Shown in pieces: positions 22,974 through 33,774 of a DNA stretch of 64,000 nucleotides. The DNA is taken from the NCBI RefSeq assembly GCF_032118995.1, contig NC_092656.1:20542965-20606964 (forward strand), in the 5' to 3' direction. Both the position numbers and the translations under genes were made by a program. Under the pieces are notes generated by a model, which had not been told where the DNA came from, ran no database searches, and worked only from the letters and a program-made list of their open reading frames with translations. Each line of letters begins with the position of its first letter. Positions within the stretch are counted from its first letter, which is position 1. The stretch comes from Asterias amurensis (Eukaryota > Echinodermata > Asteroidea > Forcipulatida > Asteriidae).

Positions 22974-23564
22974 CATAAAATACCACAATTTAATGGTCGG
23001 TTGTAAACAAAAGACAAAAACTAATGACGTATGAAAAGTTTGGTCTGAGTATTACATATATGTATGATATAGCAAGCACTAATGTACACAGCACATTATG
23101 TACATTTTAAAAGAGAGACAAAAAAATATCTGCTTTGTAAAAGATAGATTTAAAACTAGTGTTCCCTGCACTTGGTACATGTTTGCGTGTTTGTCAGTGT
23201 GTTCCATAAGTTGTAACAACAAGTCATTATTTTCACAGAGATTAAGTATTAATTGTACTTATAGTGCGAGCACACAAATGAGGGCTTTATGTTAGTATCT
23301 TTGACTTGTTTTTAGAGATATTACAAGTTGTTTGCAAGATTGTCTCATTTGGTAATTTAAAATAGATTTAACCACTTCACGACAGTATGCCATGCCTGTC
23401 TGTAGTTTTATTTTTTCAGAATTTTTACTGAGAAAATCGTTGTCACAAGGAAATCGTCATTTCAACGAAGTAAAGACAATAAACGTTCTCATAAGATGTA
23501 TACAGATTTTGTTGTCATCTTTTGAGAAAAATATGGAATGTGTGCACCGTAAATCGGCCAAACC

Positions 23565-23820
23565 AGAGCAGTAAGACACATATATACAGCCAATGTTTGG
23601 CCATGGCATGCAAGAGTCTCTGACGTGCCTCCCGTATGTGGTATACAATGATGAGCCCTCCTATTGCCACAACACAATAGAAGGACATGTAGAAGACGAG
23701 TAGAGTATACTGTTCGCAAAACGTCGTGACCAAACCGGCTCTTTTCAGAGCCAACACTCACTCAAAAGAGACTTACACATATAGTTGTACCCGCAAGGTT
23801 ACTATTAATTTATAGTTTCT
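23565..23820 (+). mobile_element. Dispersed repeat with perfect histone-type 3' stem-loop
   Basis: Contains GAAGACGAGTAGAGTATACT, GTTCGCAAAACGTCGTGACC, then CAAACCGGCTCTTTTCAGAG and CC: a six-pair stem GGCTCT/AGAGCC with a TTTC loop at 23737-23752. Ten bases downstream is TCAAAAGAGA (23762-23771). The module ends near GTTGTACCCGCAAGGTTACT. Its relative is at 7115-7260 on the minus strand. Confidence 0.7.
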
Positions 23821-23999
23821 TCTTATTTCTCCACACCATGCAAAGCTTCAAACAATATTTGGAAGTACATGTGCTTTGATGTAAACATACTTCAACCAAG
23901 TTGTCCAACCCCCAAAAAAGAGGACATTCAGAAACTGTTCCGAAACAAATATAAATTTCCACCGTAATTCAGTTTGAGAAAAATCATGCGTAAGTAAGA

Positions 24000-24200
24000 C
24001 ATGATCAGGGCACAATATCATAGAGCTGCTGAAGCAGGAAAATTGCTTAGCAATTGTCTGCTAAGCAGAAATGAGCAGGGTACCAATCACAGATTGTACA
24101 CATGGGATGAGATATTGGCTGGTAACCTTTACCGATAAGCATCATTTTGTTGCTGTGCTACCTTTTGTGTTTGAGCAGCTTTATGAAACTAAGTCCTGGT
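24000..24200. repeat. CAATTTCATAAAGCTGCTTA-type inverted-repeat element, decayed
   Basis: CATAGAGCTGCTGAAGCA at the left and GAGCAGCTTTATGAAACTAA at the right face each other. The interior has GGGTACCAATCACAGATTGT and GATATTGGCTGGTAACC. The same interior words occur in the elements at 37870-38025, 48260-48470 and 55135-55350. Confidence 0.65.
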
Positions 24201-24657
24201 GTCAAGTTGTAAAGGACTCTCTTTCTTGTGAGATTGACAGTTAAATAGTTATTTTTTATGTGTGATAAATTGCTTGCTGTTGATACTTCTGTTAAGAAAA
24301 TATTGATACTCGGAATTAGAAAACTTCCTCTCAAAGAGGTTTCTTAGAGACCAAACTTGTCCATATATCTACACCTTATTGCACCTGGACTTGCTTAGTT
24401 TTTGTATTATTATTTTTCTCTCGACAGTGTAAAGATTAGAATTAAAACTGGGAACAAAATGTAACGAAACACAAAAATTGAAAACCAAAGATCAGCTTTT
24501 CCAAGAAAGTATCGAAGGTCGTTGTCTTATTGGCCTACTTATCATTTGCACACAGTGTATCTTTTTTACAAGTGAGAACATTCTTGTTGAACCCTGTGCC
24601 ATTGTAGTGCAGTTCAGGTAATGTGAAGGTATACGGTACAAGCTCACTTACATTCGC

Positions 24658-25044
24658 TTAAAGGCAGTGGACACTATTGGTAATTACTCAAAATAATTAT
24701 TAGCATCAAACTTTACTTGGTAATGAGTAATTGGGAGAGGTTGATGGTATAAAACATTGTGAGAAAGGGGACCCTCTGAAGTGACATAGTTGTCGAGAAA
24801 GAAGTATTTTTTGACGAATTTGATTTCGTGACCTCAAGTTTAGAATTTGAGGTCTCGAAATCAACCATCTAAAAGCACACAACTTCTTGTGACAAGGGTG
24901 TTTTTTTCTTTCATTATTATCTCGCAACTTCGTTGACCGATTGAGCTCAAATTTTAACAGGTTTGTTATTTTATGTTTATGTTGAGATACACCAAGTGAG
25001 AAGACTGGTCTTTGACAATTACTAATAGTGTCCACTGTCTTTAA
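24658..25044 (+). mobile_element. TTAA MITE family 1, copy d
   Basis: Full-length 387-bp copy with TTAA on both sides and inverted ends AAAGGCAGTGGACACTATTG / CAATAGTGTCCACTGTCTTT (with one change). Intergenic, between BTBD1/2 and the mutarotase gene. Confidence 0.9.
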
Positions 25045-25122
25045 GGGTTACGACAACTTATTACGTCATGCATGTGGTTTTTTTTGCAACAAAGGAATCA
25101 ACTTAAAATGCTGACTACGGGC

Positions 25123-25670
25123 GGGGCCCAATTTCAAGGTTCTGCTTACCACCAAAGTCAGGGCCCAATTTCATGGCTCTGCTTATACCGTAAGCACTGA
25201 ATCGGCGCTTACGGAAGCAGGGAATTCTGTGCTTACGGCAAGCGTGTTTCACGGGTGAGCGGCGAATTTTGGCTTCTGCGCGTGCGTACTTCACGTTACC
25301 AGGCATTCTACGCTTACAAGGCTAGCGCAGAAATTCGGCTTGCACGTAAGCAGGGAATCCCGATCGTAAGCGCAGAATTCTGAGGTAAGCAGAGCCATGA
25401 AATTGGGCCCTGCTCTTATGATTACCATTCTCTGCTTACTGTGCAAGCGCCGAATTTCTGCTCCAGCTGTGTAAGCTGAACTTTTGCTTAATAAAAAAAA
25501 ATATGTTTATTAAAAAAATAATAAAGAAACATGCGAAGAAGCAAAGCAACATGCGAAGCAAAAATTCCCTGCTAACCCGTGAAATATGCTTGATGTAAGC
25601 GCGAAATTCTCTGCTTTTGTAAGCGATGATTATTTGCTTACAGTAAGCAGAGCCTTGAAATTGGGGCCAT
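25123..25670. mobile_element. Nested GGGCCCAATTTCAT-family MITEs
   Basis: An intact inner element, 25159-25412, has ends GGGCCCAATTTCATGGCTCT and AGAGCCATGAAATTGGGCCC. It interrupts an outer relative (25127-25158 plus 25413-25669) whose ends read GGGGCCCAATTTCAAGG and CCTTGAAATTGGGGCC. A TA-rich stretch at 25490-25530 within the outer right part is extra. Confidence 0.75.
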
Positions 25671-26094
25671 GATCTTACAGGACTCTGAAACTGTTTTCTT
25701 TGGTAGAAATTTTCAACTCATTTATCAGTGGTTTACCTTTGTAGCAAGTGTATTTGCATTTTCTTTGCTTTATATAAATCGCGCTATTGTATTTAATTAA
25801 TACCTGTATATGGAAAGAGAAAAAGACAAACTAAAAGAAATAATGACGATAGTCGTAAAAAAGAAAGTTTATAAACTAAAGATAAAGCTAAATTGTTACT
25901 AATGTCCTGTTATAAAAGTCAAAAGTTATGGCAATTTAGTGAAGAATCATCGAGTGATTGGCTTATTTATTTCTTGTTGTATTTAGTGGTAGATTAAAGA
26001 TGCAAAATTAACATGTGATTTTACAGGAATAAGCTAACATCTTTTTAGGTGTAAGGACTTCAGTTTAAAGTTGCATGTCATAGCCAAGAATTCT

Positions 26095-26172
26095 AGCGTA
26101 GCAGACTCGAGCCCTGATGGCCGACTTATTAGAAAATGGGTTTGAATCCCTGTCGAGACACTTGTGTCCCTT
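26095..26172 (+). mobile_element. SINE tRNA-like head remnant
   Basis: GAGCCCTGATGGCCGAC followed by AATGGGTTTGAATCCCTGTC and GAGACACTTGTGTCCCTTG, a decayed A-box/B-box pair with the CACTTGTGT start of the common SINE body. It is cut off at 26173 by a TTAA MITE. Confidence 0.55.
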
Positions 26173-26173
26173 G

Positions 26174-26584
26174 TTAAAATCCGTGGACACTACTGGTAAT
26201 TACTCAAAATAATTATTAGCATAAAACCTATCTTGGTAACGAGGTTGATAGTATAAAACATTGTGAGAAACGGCTCCCTCTGAAGTAATGTTCGATAAAA
26301 GAAGTTATTTTCCACAAATTTGATTTCGCGACCTCAGATTTAAAATTTGAGGTCTCGAAATCAAGCATCTGAAAGCGCTCAACTTTGTGTGACAAGGGTG
26401 TTTTTTTCTTTCATTATTATCTTGCAACTTCGACAATGTGACAAGGGTGTTTTTTTCTTTCATTATTATCTCGCAACTTCGACAACCGTTTGAGCTTAAA
26501 TTTTCACAGGTCTGTTATATGTTGAGAAACACCAACTGTGAAGGCTAGTCTTTGACAATTACCAAAAGTGTACCGTGTCTTTAA
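26174..26584 (+). mobile_element. TTAA MITE family 1, copy e, with internal duplication
   Basis: TTAA on both sides. The ends are diverged (AAATCCGTGGACACTACTGG; CCAAAAGTGTACCGTGTCTT). An internal segment of about 47 bp with GTGACAAGGGTGTTTTTTTC and TCGCAACTTCGACAA is present twice in tandem. It interrupts or abuts the SINE remnant on its left. Confidence 0.85.
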
Positions 26585-26739
26585 AAGACACTTGGAACTG
26601 TACTTGCTTCTCATCACCCAGGATTGAGTGAAAGGGTACTTGCGATGTACTTGTTGCTGTAAATGATAAGATTGCTCTTGGTCTTTTTAAAAATGCTTGA
26701 ACAAAACTACTCCTCGATATATTTCTACTTTACTGTAAC

Positions 26740-26940
26740 ATTACACTCCTCCACGATTTCTTCAGTCCACACTTGACATCACTCGCTTGAATGTTCCCCG
26801 AGCAAACAAAGTTCTGGGTCAACAAGCTTTCAGTGAAGCTGGGCCAATGATTTGGAACAATCTTCCAACTTTCATTAGGGAATCTGTTACTTCATCTATA
26901 TTCCGTAAAGCTCTAAAGGTTCACCTTTTCCCATGTTAAT
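26740..26940 (+). mobile_element. LINE ORF2 C-terminal fragment
   Basis: Translation in one frame gives RLNVPRANKVLGQQAFSEAG, PMIWNNLPTFIRESVTSSIF and RKALKVHLF, the usual C-terminal block of CR1/L2-like and related LINE proteins (sequence of type FS..GP..WN.LP..IR...S...FK..LK..L). Short and surrounded by AT-rich DNA. Confidence 0.65.
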
Positions 26941-27510
26941 CTGTTTAGGGCTACGATCTTGTTGGAATAGCGACTCAACAATTGTAATTGTTATATTTTG
27001 TTATGTTAGCAACCCTTATGCAACCATCTGTGCTTTGAAAAAAAAAAAAAAAGGTAGTGGGGCGGAGACCAATTATCCAACTCAAACCTCCAAGAAAAAT
27101 CAATGTCAAAGGTATTTATATTGCAATGCATCCATAGAAGATTTATTTGAAATTCTCTTTTGTGACCACAACTTCAATATAAATGTATACAACTTAGCTA
27201 GGTTAGAAAGTAAGACCACTAAGTACTTTTCAATGTGACATTTGAAATACTTAAAGATTGCAACATTATTTTAACAAAACAATTTATACTGTGCCAAAGT
27301 AGAAAATAAGGACATTTATGACATTTCAATTTGATGCTCTATGATGTTAACACAATTGTTAGCACCTTGAGGCTTTGTTGACCAGATCCATGTGGAGTGC
27401 ATGTAATAATTATGTCTCCCAATTATTCAAGAAATTGACACAATTGAAGTGACAAGGAATTTAAACAACTTAGAAACTTAAGCTTTGTGTACCACAGATG
27501 TGCTTTTTAC
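26941..27510. other. Intergenic AT-rich stretch
   Basis: Contains an A(14) run at 27037-27051 following the LINE fragment, which may be its poly-A end. The remainder shows no recognisable repeat, ORF or RNA gene. Confidence 0.3.
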
Positions 27511-27800
27511 AGACCAAAGGCCAATTTTATAGCCCTGCTTAACCTTAAGCAAATTTTCGTGCTTACTGTAGCAGAAAAATTTGCTTAGGTGCAAGCGTAT
27601 TTCACAGGTTAGCAGAAGAATTGGGTGCCCATATTGCCGTTTTCCATGGATTTGCATGGTGACGTCGTATTTTTTTGTGCGGTAAGCACCGGAAGGTTAG
27701 CATGCCTTTCTTGTGCTTATGGTTTGCAGCGCTATGAAATTGAAATTGCACAGTAAGCACAAAATCGGCCGCTAAGCAGAGTTATGAAGTTGGGCCCTGT
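27511..27800. mobile_element. GGGCCCAA(C/T)TTCAT-type MITE
   Basis: Left end GGCCAATTTTATAGCCCTGC and right end GCAGAGTTATGAAGTTGGGCCC face each other. The interior has TTCGTGCTTACTGTAGCAG and GTAAGCAC words as in the 25159-25412 element but is strongly diverged. Confidence 0.65.
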
Positions 27801-27828
27801 GGTATTCCTCCTCAAAGCAGCTTGATAT

Positions 27829-28025
27829 AATTGACCGATCCACTAAGCTCCGCCCCATTGCGTATTGACCAATCACAACGCAACGAAGGTCCGACAAATA
27901 AGGCCTGACATGTGTGTGCGTATCTTGGCGCGCGCGACAGAGTTGTGCAGAAATGCATTGGAGAGCCCCACGTGTTCTTGCTCACACGTACGGCGTGGGC
28001 GGAGCCTACTGGATCAGTCTATTGA
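27829..28025. mobile_element. MITE with CTCCGCCC inverted ends
   Basis: Left end TTGACCGATCCACTAAGCTC plus CGCCC and right end GGGCGGAGCCTACTGGATCA plus GTC are imperfect inverted repeats of about 25 bp around a CG-rich core. No clear target duplication. Confidence 0.65.
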
Positions 28026-28069
28026 ATTCCTGCAGAATTGATTTTCTGCACTAAATATTTCAGAGTAAA

Positions 28070-28305
28070 AAGCTCCGGTGTTTCCGATCATCATCAGAGT
28101 ATGGGTTCAAGAGCCAGTTGTTGCACTTGTGTCTTTAAGCAAGATACTTTACCATTATTGCTTTGCCCCGCAGATGGGGATGAAGCCTAGGTCCTATAAA
28201 CTAGGATTGCTAGTGCAAGTAAAAGAACCCAGAAAACTTATCGTGGAAGAGTAGGGGTTAACCCTTGGTTCCCGGTAAAGCATATTGTGACAGGAAAGTT
28301 ATATG
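28070..28305 (+). mobile_element. tRNA-derived SINE, partial
   Basis: CTCCGGTGTTTCCGATCATC, AGTATGGGTTCAAGAGCCAG and CACTTGTGTCTTTAAGCAAG match the head/body order of the full-length SINE at 29765-30155. It ends with AGAGTAGGGGTTAACCCTTG and lacks the 3' tail. Confidence 0.65.
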
Positions 28306-28526
28306 GAAGGTACTCTAAACATCTCATGAAATTATAAACATTTCATTATAAAACCGACTCAAATAAGATTGTAAACATTCTCTTAATAATCTGAAACATT
28401 TTCTTAATAGAAAAATAGAAAATCTTTTTTACTAATATTGTACCCATAATAAGATTCAGGAAGTGTACATGATGCACTGAAACAATTTCATAGACGGTGC
28501 ATGATTTTGCTTGTTGGTAGGCGTAG

Positions 28527-31500
28527 TCATTTTGCAACGATGACTTGACCCGCGATGAATGATGCTCCGGGGTCAAGGGTCACAGGGGATGACACATGAC
28601 CGGCTTCAACACACAGCATCTTTGGGTATTCATCGTCCCCAAAGTCCCCCATTGCCTTGGCTTTCTCCTCCCATGGGTTCCAAACAACTAGAAACAAATC
28701 AAGCAAAACAATCAGAAGTTGTGAACATGGCCAATTTTGTTGACTCGAGTATATCACACGTCAGTTTAATTGTGACCAAATTGTGAAACCTATTGCCCTC
28801 TTTGGAAACGAGCGGGTATCTGTCCAACCATTTCAGCTTTAGTTTTGTTAGACTTTACACTGAACTGAACTGAACTGAATAGATAGGAATTGCTTACCAG
28901 TGTCTGGCAAATTGTTTTTCTTTATGATGACAGTTTTACCCGAAGCGACATCGTGGACAATGTGACCTGATGGAGTGTCCATGTACACCCTGTAAAAATA
29001 TACAAAATTAAAACAGAGTTTTAAAATAACAATGGACACTTATAGTGAAGGTATCTGCCATTTTCAACACTCAGGACACAAAATTACTCCGGCTACAGGG
29101 CCTTCTTAAATTTCATTCCTTAAACCATCTCAACTCTCTTAGGGTCCCTGGTTTTGTGAAGGTCACCAGTTTGAAAGTGTGTACAAAACCAATGGGAGCT
29201 ATTGCCAAAAAGTCGGAGTACAAACAAAAGAGGAACAGTAGGAGGTCCCCAATAGACCCCTTGCATAACGTGAAACGCTACACCGAAGCGCAAGATTTCT
29301 AACACAAAGAACAGCTATTGTCCAATCATTTGCCTTCTTTTACCCCAGTGTGGGTCTTTTGACCCCAAAGTGGGTGCTTTTTGAGCGTGACATGCAAGGG
29401 TGTTGCAGGTGTTTACACAAAATGTTGGGACACAAAATTAAACTGTGGGCTGGGTTGCCACAGATCCAGTGCAAAATCGAATGTGGAGTTTTGGTAATTT
29501 TTCTAGGCAGGCATTCATCCCTCCCAAACCCCTATGGTTCTGCATAACTCACCTATCGTAATTCTCTGCCAAGCTGACCAACTCTCTATCTTCAGTGAAA
29601 GTCTGTCCATCTCTCACCTTTACAGATGAGAAAACAAAACAAATTAACAAAACTGCAACAATCTGGTGAAGTTTTGGGGTAGCACCATCTGTAAATCTAT
29701 GTTGAGTAGTGTTGGTTCTGACAAGAACCAGTGGTTGACAACTGATTGTTTTTCTCTAGTAGTAGAAGTGTCGTGGCCGAGCGGTTAAGAGCACAACATT
29801 CAAACTCTGGTGTTTCTGATCAGCAGAGTGTGGGTTTGAATCCCCCCAGTCATGACACTTGTGTTCTTAAGCAAGACACTTATCAATTGCTTCGTCCTTC
29901 GGATGGGACGTAAAGCCGTTGGTCCCATGTGTTGTGTAACTCATGTAAAAGAATCCAGTGCACTTATCGAAAAGAGAAGGGGGTTTGCCCCTAGTTCCTG
30001 GTTGTGGCTGCTGTATGTGCCAATAGCACCTTGTAAAGAATTCATCACTGCAAAAACCTATCTTTCTGAAAGTTTGTATATACTCAGCGCCTTGAGTACT
30101 TTGTTTGGTAGATACATGCGCTATATAAGACTTCGATATTATTTAGTATTCTCTGATTTTCTTTCTCCTGAAGACCATCAGAGCATACCGATCATCACTA
30201 CTCAAAAGAGATTTACTTCCACCATGCAAAGTTTCAAATTCTGCGTAAAAACTGCAACAATAAACATTGTGCGAAAGGAAACAAAAGCCATAGAAACCAA
30301 AGTGTTTTTGTTTCCCTACCTTATCAACATACTTGAGTCCCTTCAGACCACTGACAGTTGTCTTTGTGACATCACTAACACTGAGATAGGTATGTAACAA
30401 GGCTGTGAAACTAAATGGGTCTTCACCTGACGGGATCAAAATGATAAAACAAAGGTCATAAAGCCTGGTTCATACTTCCTGCGAATAATAATGCAAAGCG
30501 AATTTGACGTGAATTTGACGCCACAACCCTCCTTTCAACGAGAGTTGAACTGCTGCAAATTTTTCGTTGCTAATTTGTGACGTCTACATTCTTATCGCAT
30601 TCGCAGTGAACCGGGCTTTAACTCAGTCAAATTGAAATGAAAGTTGTTGAAAGAAATCTTATTTTTGACATACTTAAAAAAAGAATCTAGACAAACTTTT
30701 ACTTGAATAAAGAATAAAGATTGTTCATGAAAACAGATAAATCTAAATGAAAAGGTGTGCTATGGAGGCCGAGAACAACAAAAAAAGGAACCCAAAAGGT
30801 CTCCATAGGGGAATTCTAAAGACTTGGGCGCTCCACAAGGAATTGTGTCTAAGAAAGGTTATTAACTACAGAGACAAAGGACACAACAAAATGTCTCCAA
30901 ATTGATGCACAAAATAAAATGTGTGATATAGTTACCTGTGTTGTGCACAACAAAATCACTGACAAACTCTGTTTTCTTCAGTGTTAGAGTATACGTCACC
31001 TTGAACCTGAAATAAAATTAAAGAAAAGAGATAAAATTAAAGAAAAGAGATAATTGCTGGAATTCATATCTTGATAGAACACCTTCTTTAAATGTTGCAA
31101 CACCTTCTTTAAAAGTTGGAACACCTTCTTTAAAAGTCAACAACACACAACTCAGTGAAGTTGAGTCCATACATAACTCACCCATGGTTCCACATCTTTC
31201 TTGTTTCCTCATTGTCAGTGAGTGTAAACACAGCACACACATCGCCACCACTCAATGTCTGGAGAAGAAATTTTTTAGGCATTAGAATGAGAACTGTCTC
31301 TCTCTCTCTCTAGTCGACCGGGGACGGAATCATGTTGAGGCTCACCCATTCCTGTCTATGAGAACTAAAACAGTATTGTCACAGGAAATGCTTTTTTGTA
31401 GCCTTGCACAGGTAAATTAAGTACCTGACTTTAAAAAAGCTACGGCCCTTAAGCCAAAGATCTTTAGCAGGAGTGATATTTGGTCCTTGGGGGAAAAAAA

Positions 31501-33023
31501 GGAGGAGCATTTCATAGAGTACAAGGACTGACCCACATGTACACATGGTGAAGCCTCTGAAAGACTTTTCAGGCTAATTACTAACAATTTCTCTGATTTG
31601 TCCAAAGGCATAAGTAGTTAATCAGAAAGTAGGAAGAATATCCTGCTACTTATGATTTACTCTGACTGTGTCCAAAATTCTGTGCTTGTATCATCAAAGG
31701 CACAACCCCATCACCTTCCTACCTAGCTCCATAAAAAGTGCCAAATACGCTGGACTTCCTCCGCTTCTTAGTCCAGCATATTTAGCACTATTTATGGGGA
31801 TACTTCCTGCCGTACAAAGAAAACCAATGATGGGAAAAAACATTTTATGAAAAAAACATTTGAACAATTCCAAGAAGTCATAGCTTACTTTTGGTTCTTG
31901 TTCCAGGGTCCATGTTGTAATTCTTGCAAAGCCGTGTTGAGGTCCAAGGTCCCATGGTCCAAATTGAGCTGAAATTGTGATTTTTACAAAAGCAGTTAAA
32001 ATAACTTCTGTAAACATGGTGACAAATTGTTCATAAACTTGTAAGGGAACTTTGTGACTATTCCTTTAAGACCGTATTTTTTACTGTAGAGAATATGGCT
32101 GAGCATTTTTTCTGCTAAGCAGAGATTAGCAGGATGCCAGTAACAAATTGTACTTAATACGCTTAGCTACTTTTTTGCGTAAGCAAAATAATTGGTTTCT
32201 GGTTTTGGTGGTGTGAACTAAAAAGCCCCACCCCCTCTCCTTTTAATGGCCTAATGTTCAAACACTCCTTTTGGTAACAAGTTTCCCTTCCCATTTGGGG
32301 GAGCAAGCCATTGGCAGGGTCTCTAGTCTATCCACTCCCCCCCCCCCCAAGAGCATTTTTGTATCAATTTGTTGACGGGTGCTTTAAGAAACTTACGGAA
32401 ACACACAGGTATGCCTCCTCTGATGGCTTTCTTGTTGTTGAATAAAGACTTCTTGCTGCAAAAAAAACCCACAATAATAAATAACGTGTCCAAGAAAAAC
32501 AGAAATAATGTCAACAAGGGAAAGTGGCATTTCACTTAACAATACTCTCTGACTGTCTGCGTTTTGTTCTTTCTTTTTATAGCAACAAAATAAAATAATT
32601 ACCTAACAAACAAAATTTCAGATCCCTTACATTTCCATGAAATCACAGTCGCACCTGTAACAAAACAGACAACACAATGAAATAAGTATTTAGCTTCAAA
32701 ATGATTGTCAACTTTAGCATTCAGGGTAGTTGCGATAACGTAACCCTCCTGCCGACGGCGGAGCTACGCCGTCGGCAGGAGGGTTACGTTATCGCAACTA
32801 CATTCAGGGTTGATGTTAGTTGCGATAACGTAACCCTCCTGCCGACGGCAGGAGGGTTACGTTATCGCAACTAGGTTGATGTGTGGACAGTGAGTGACAG
32901 TGGGCGTGCCGCCAGTGTACAGTTGAGTTGTAAAAACAACTGTAAAATTATCAGCTTACCAAACAAATGAACTGTCAAGCTTGTATCTGTGCTCCTCTCT
33001 AGTAACACACGGTCAGCCGACAT
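28527..33023 (-). CDS. Glucose-6-phosphate 1-epimerase-like hexose-6-phosphate mutarotase
   Basis: Ten coding exons on the minus strand, 5' to 3': 32960-33023, 32603-32654, 32397-32455, 31889-31968, 31182-31258, 30936-31006, 30320-30426, 29553-29617, 28898-28989, 28527-28687. They total 828 nt and join in phase to 275 aa, the usual size of the YeaD/YMR099C group of the aldose-1-epimerase fold. Family blocks in order: TVHLFGATVISWK, KKAIRGGIPVCFPQFGPW, PQHGFAR, FTALLHTYLSV (candidate catalytic His), VVWNPW and DDEYPKMLCVEAG (candidate catalytic Glu). These enzymes interconvert alpha and beta anomers of glucose-6-phosphate and related sugars in the cytosol. The start at MSADRVLLE is chosen by family length; the frame stays open upstream for about 40 codons, so a longer start cannot be excluded. 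Upstream sequence faces the LINE fragment and pogo ORF, so no shared promoter is evident. Confidence 0.92.
29765..30155 (+). mobile_element. Full-length tRNA-derived SINE (Ser/Leu-like head) in mutarotase intron
   Basis: The head at 29769-29858 reads TGTCGTGGCCGAGCGGTTAA (A box), a long variable-arm-like segment, GTGGGTTTGAATCCCCCC (B box) and CATGACA. The 5' TGTCGTG and 3' CATGACA still form a seven-pair acceptor stem. The body has CTTAAGCAAGACACTTATCA, TTCGGATGGGACGTAAAGCC and TAGTTCCTGGTTGTGG. The tail is CAGCGCCTTGAGTACTTTG ... GCGCTATATAAGACTTCG, ATTATT. Opposite in strand to the host gene. Confidence 0.85.
31030..31140. repeat. Short tandem repeats in mutarotase intron
   Basis: TAAAGAAAAGAGATAAAAT is repeated twice, then ACACCTTCTTTAAAAGTTGG three times with a period of about 20. 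Local microsatellite-like sequence. Confidence 0.75.
31729..31797. repeat. 69-bp near-perfect hairpin in mutarotase intron
   Basis: Two 28-base arms (31729-31756, starting CCATAAAAAGTGCC; 31770-31797, ending AGCACTATTTATGG) pair with about four mismatches around a 13-base loop TCCTCCGCTTCTT. Size and shape recall a pre-miRNA or a tiny foldback repeat. Confidence 0.8.
32727..32800. mobile_element. 74-bp palindromic foldback element with 9-bp target duplication
   Basis: Starts TAGTTGCGATAACGTAACCC and ends with its exact reverse complement. The palindrome is perfect except for one base pair at the centre (GGCGGAGCTACGCC). Flanked by CATTCAGGG at 32718-32726 and 32801-32809. No coding capacity. 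Confidence 0.9.
32817..32873. mobile_element. 57-bp palindromic foldback element with 9-bp target duplication
   Basis: Same ends as the 74-bp neighbour, sharing the first 33 bases, and a perfect palindrome around a single central base. Flanked by GGTTGATGT at 32808-32816 and 32874-32882. It lies 16 bp from the 74-bp element, in the same intron (between exons 1 and 2) of the mutarotase gene. Confidence 0.9.
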
Positions 33024-33770
33024 TCTGATTTTATGGTCAGCTACCTGGCTGGCAAAGTAAAAACGCAATTTTTGCTTGATCACCCTTCCTCCTTTACTTA
33101 GCAGACGATAGCCGGAAACTGAAAGGTAAACAAACACATACACTTAATCCTTCGCAGACGTAACCTCCACCAGCCGATAACGGGGGGACGAGCAAACATG
33201 CACGTCAGTGTGAAACGAGTGGTCGAGGTTAATCAAATAAATAAATACAAGTAGCGCCCTCTCTTGTCCATCAGAGACTGATCTACTGAATGTGACTCAC
33301 ATTGTGAGTGCCAAACTGATTACTCGTCAACGAGCGTCATGAGTGTTTTCAAACACGTTGGTGTGCCATCCAGAACCGTCATATATTTTCGACCCCTAAG
33401 TTCATCATGCTGAAAGTAAAGTTTCCTGGCGTAAGTGACGCTCAATTGTTTATAAAATAATAAACTTATTGTTCATAGATTACTTGTGCATTAGCTGCAT
33501 GATTATATAAACGATCAAAATTTGATTGAAAATGAGTAAAAAAACATCCAACCTCGAAAGTCAGTCATGCGTGCCAGCATCATGGCATTCTCTTTCAGTC
33601 ACCAGATAGATCACTTGATATGGTTTTTACTTGGGATTCCATGGCGTATAAAATATTGAAAATATCAGTGAAAATAACGGTGTTTTTCTCTTTTCTTTGA
33701 TTAACTGCACACTGATGTAATTAGTTCTAATGAACGTGTTAACAGTGAGATGTTTACGGCCAAGTATGAA
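33024..33770. other. Mutarotase upstream region
   Basis: Likely contains the promoter and 5' UTR of the minus-strand mutarotase gene (33024-33250). TAGCGCCCTCTCTTGTC at 33253-33269 resembles repeat-end words seen elsewhere (AGAGGGCGC). No core promoter motif is certain. Confidence 0.35.
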
Positions 33771-33774
33771 TGGG

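Noticed and set aside
29769-29858. Possible true tRNA-Ser/Leu gene (A box, B box and seven-pair acceptor stem)
   Set aside because: It continues directly into a SINE body and a retroelement tail, and partial copies of the same head-body order occur elsewhere (28070, 43090, 52885, 54885). No Pol III T-run terminator follows the head.
33024-33143. Upstream in-frame start giving the mutarotase about 40 extra N-terminal residues
   Set aside because: The extra residues (VIKQKLRFYFASQVADHKIR region) do not resemble the family, and the shorter start matches usual length; kept only as a possibility.
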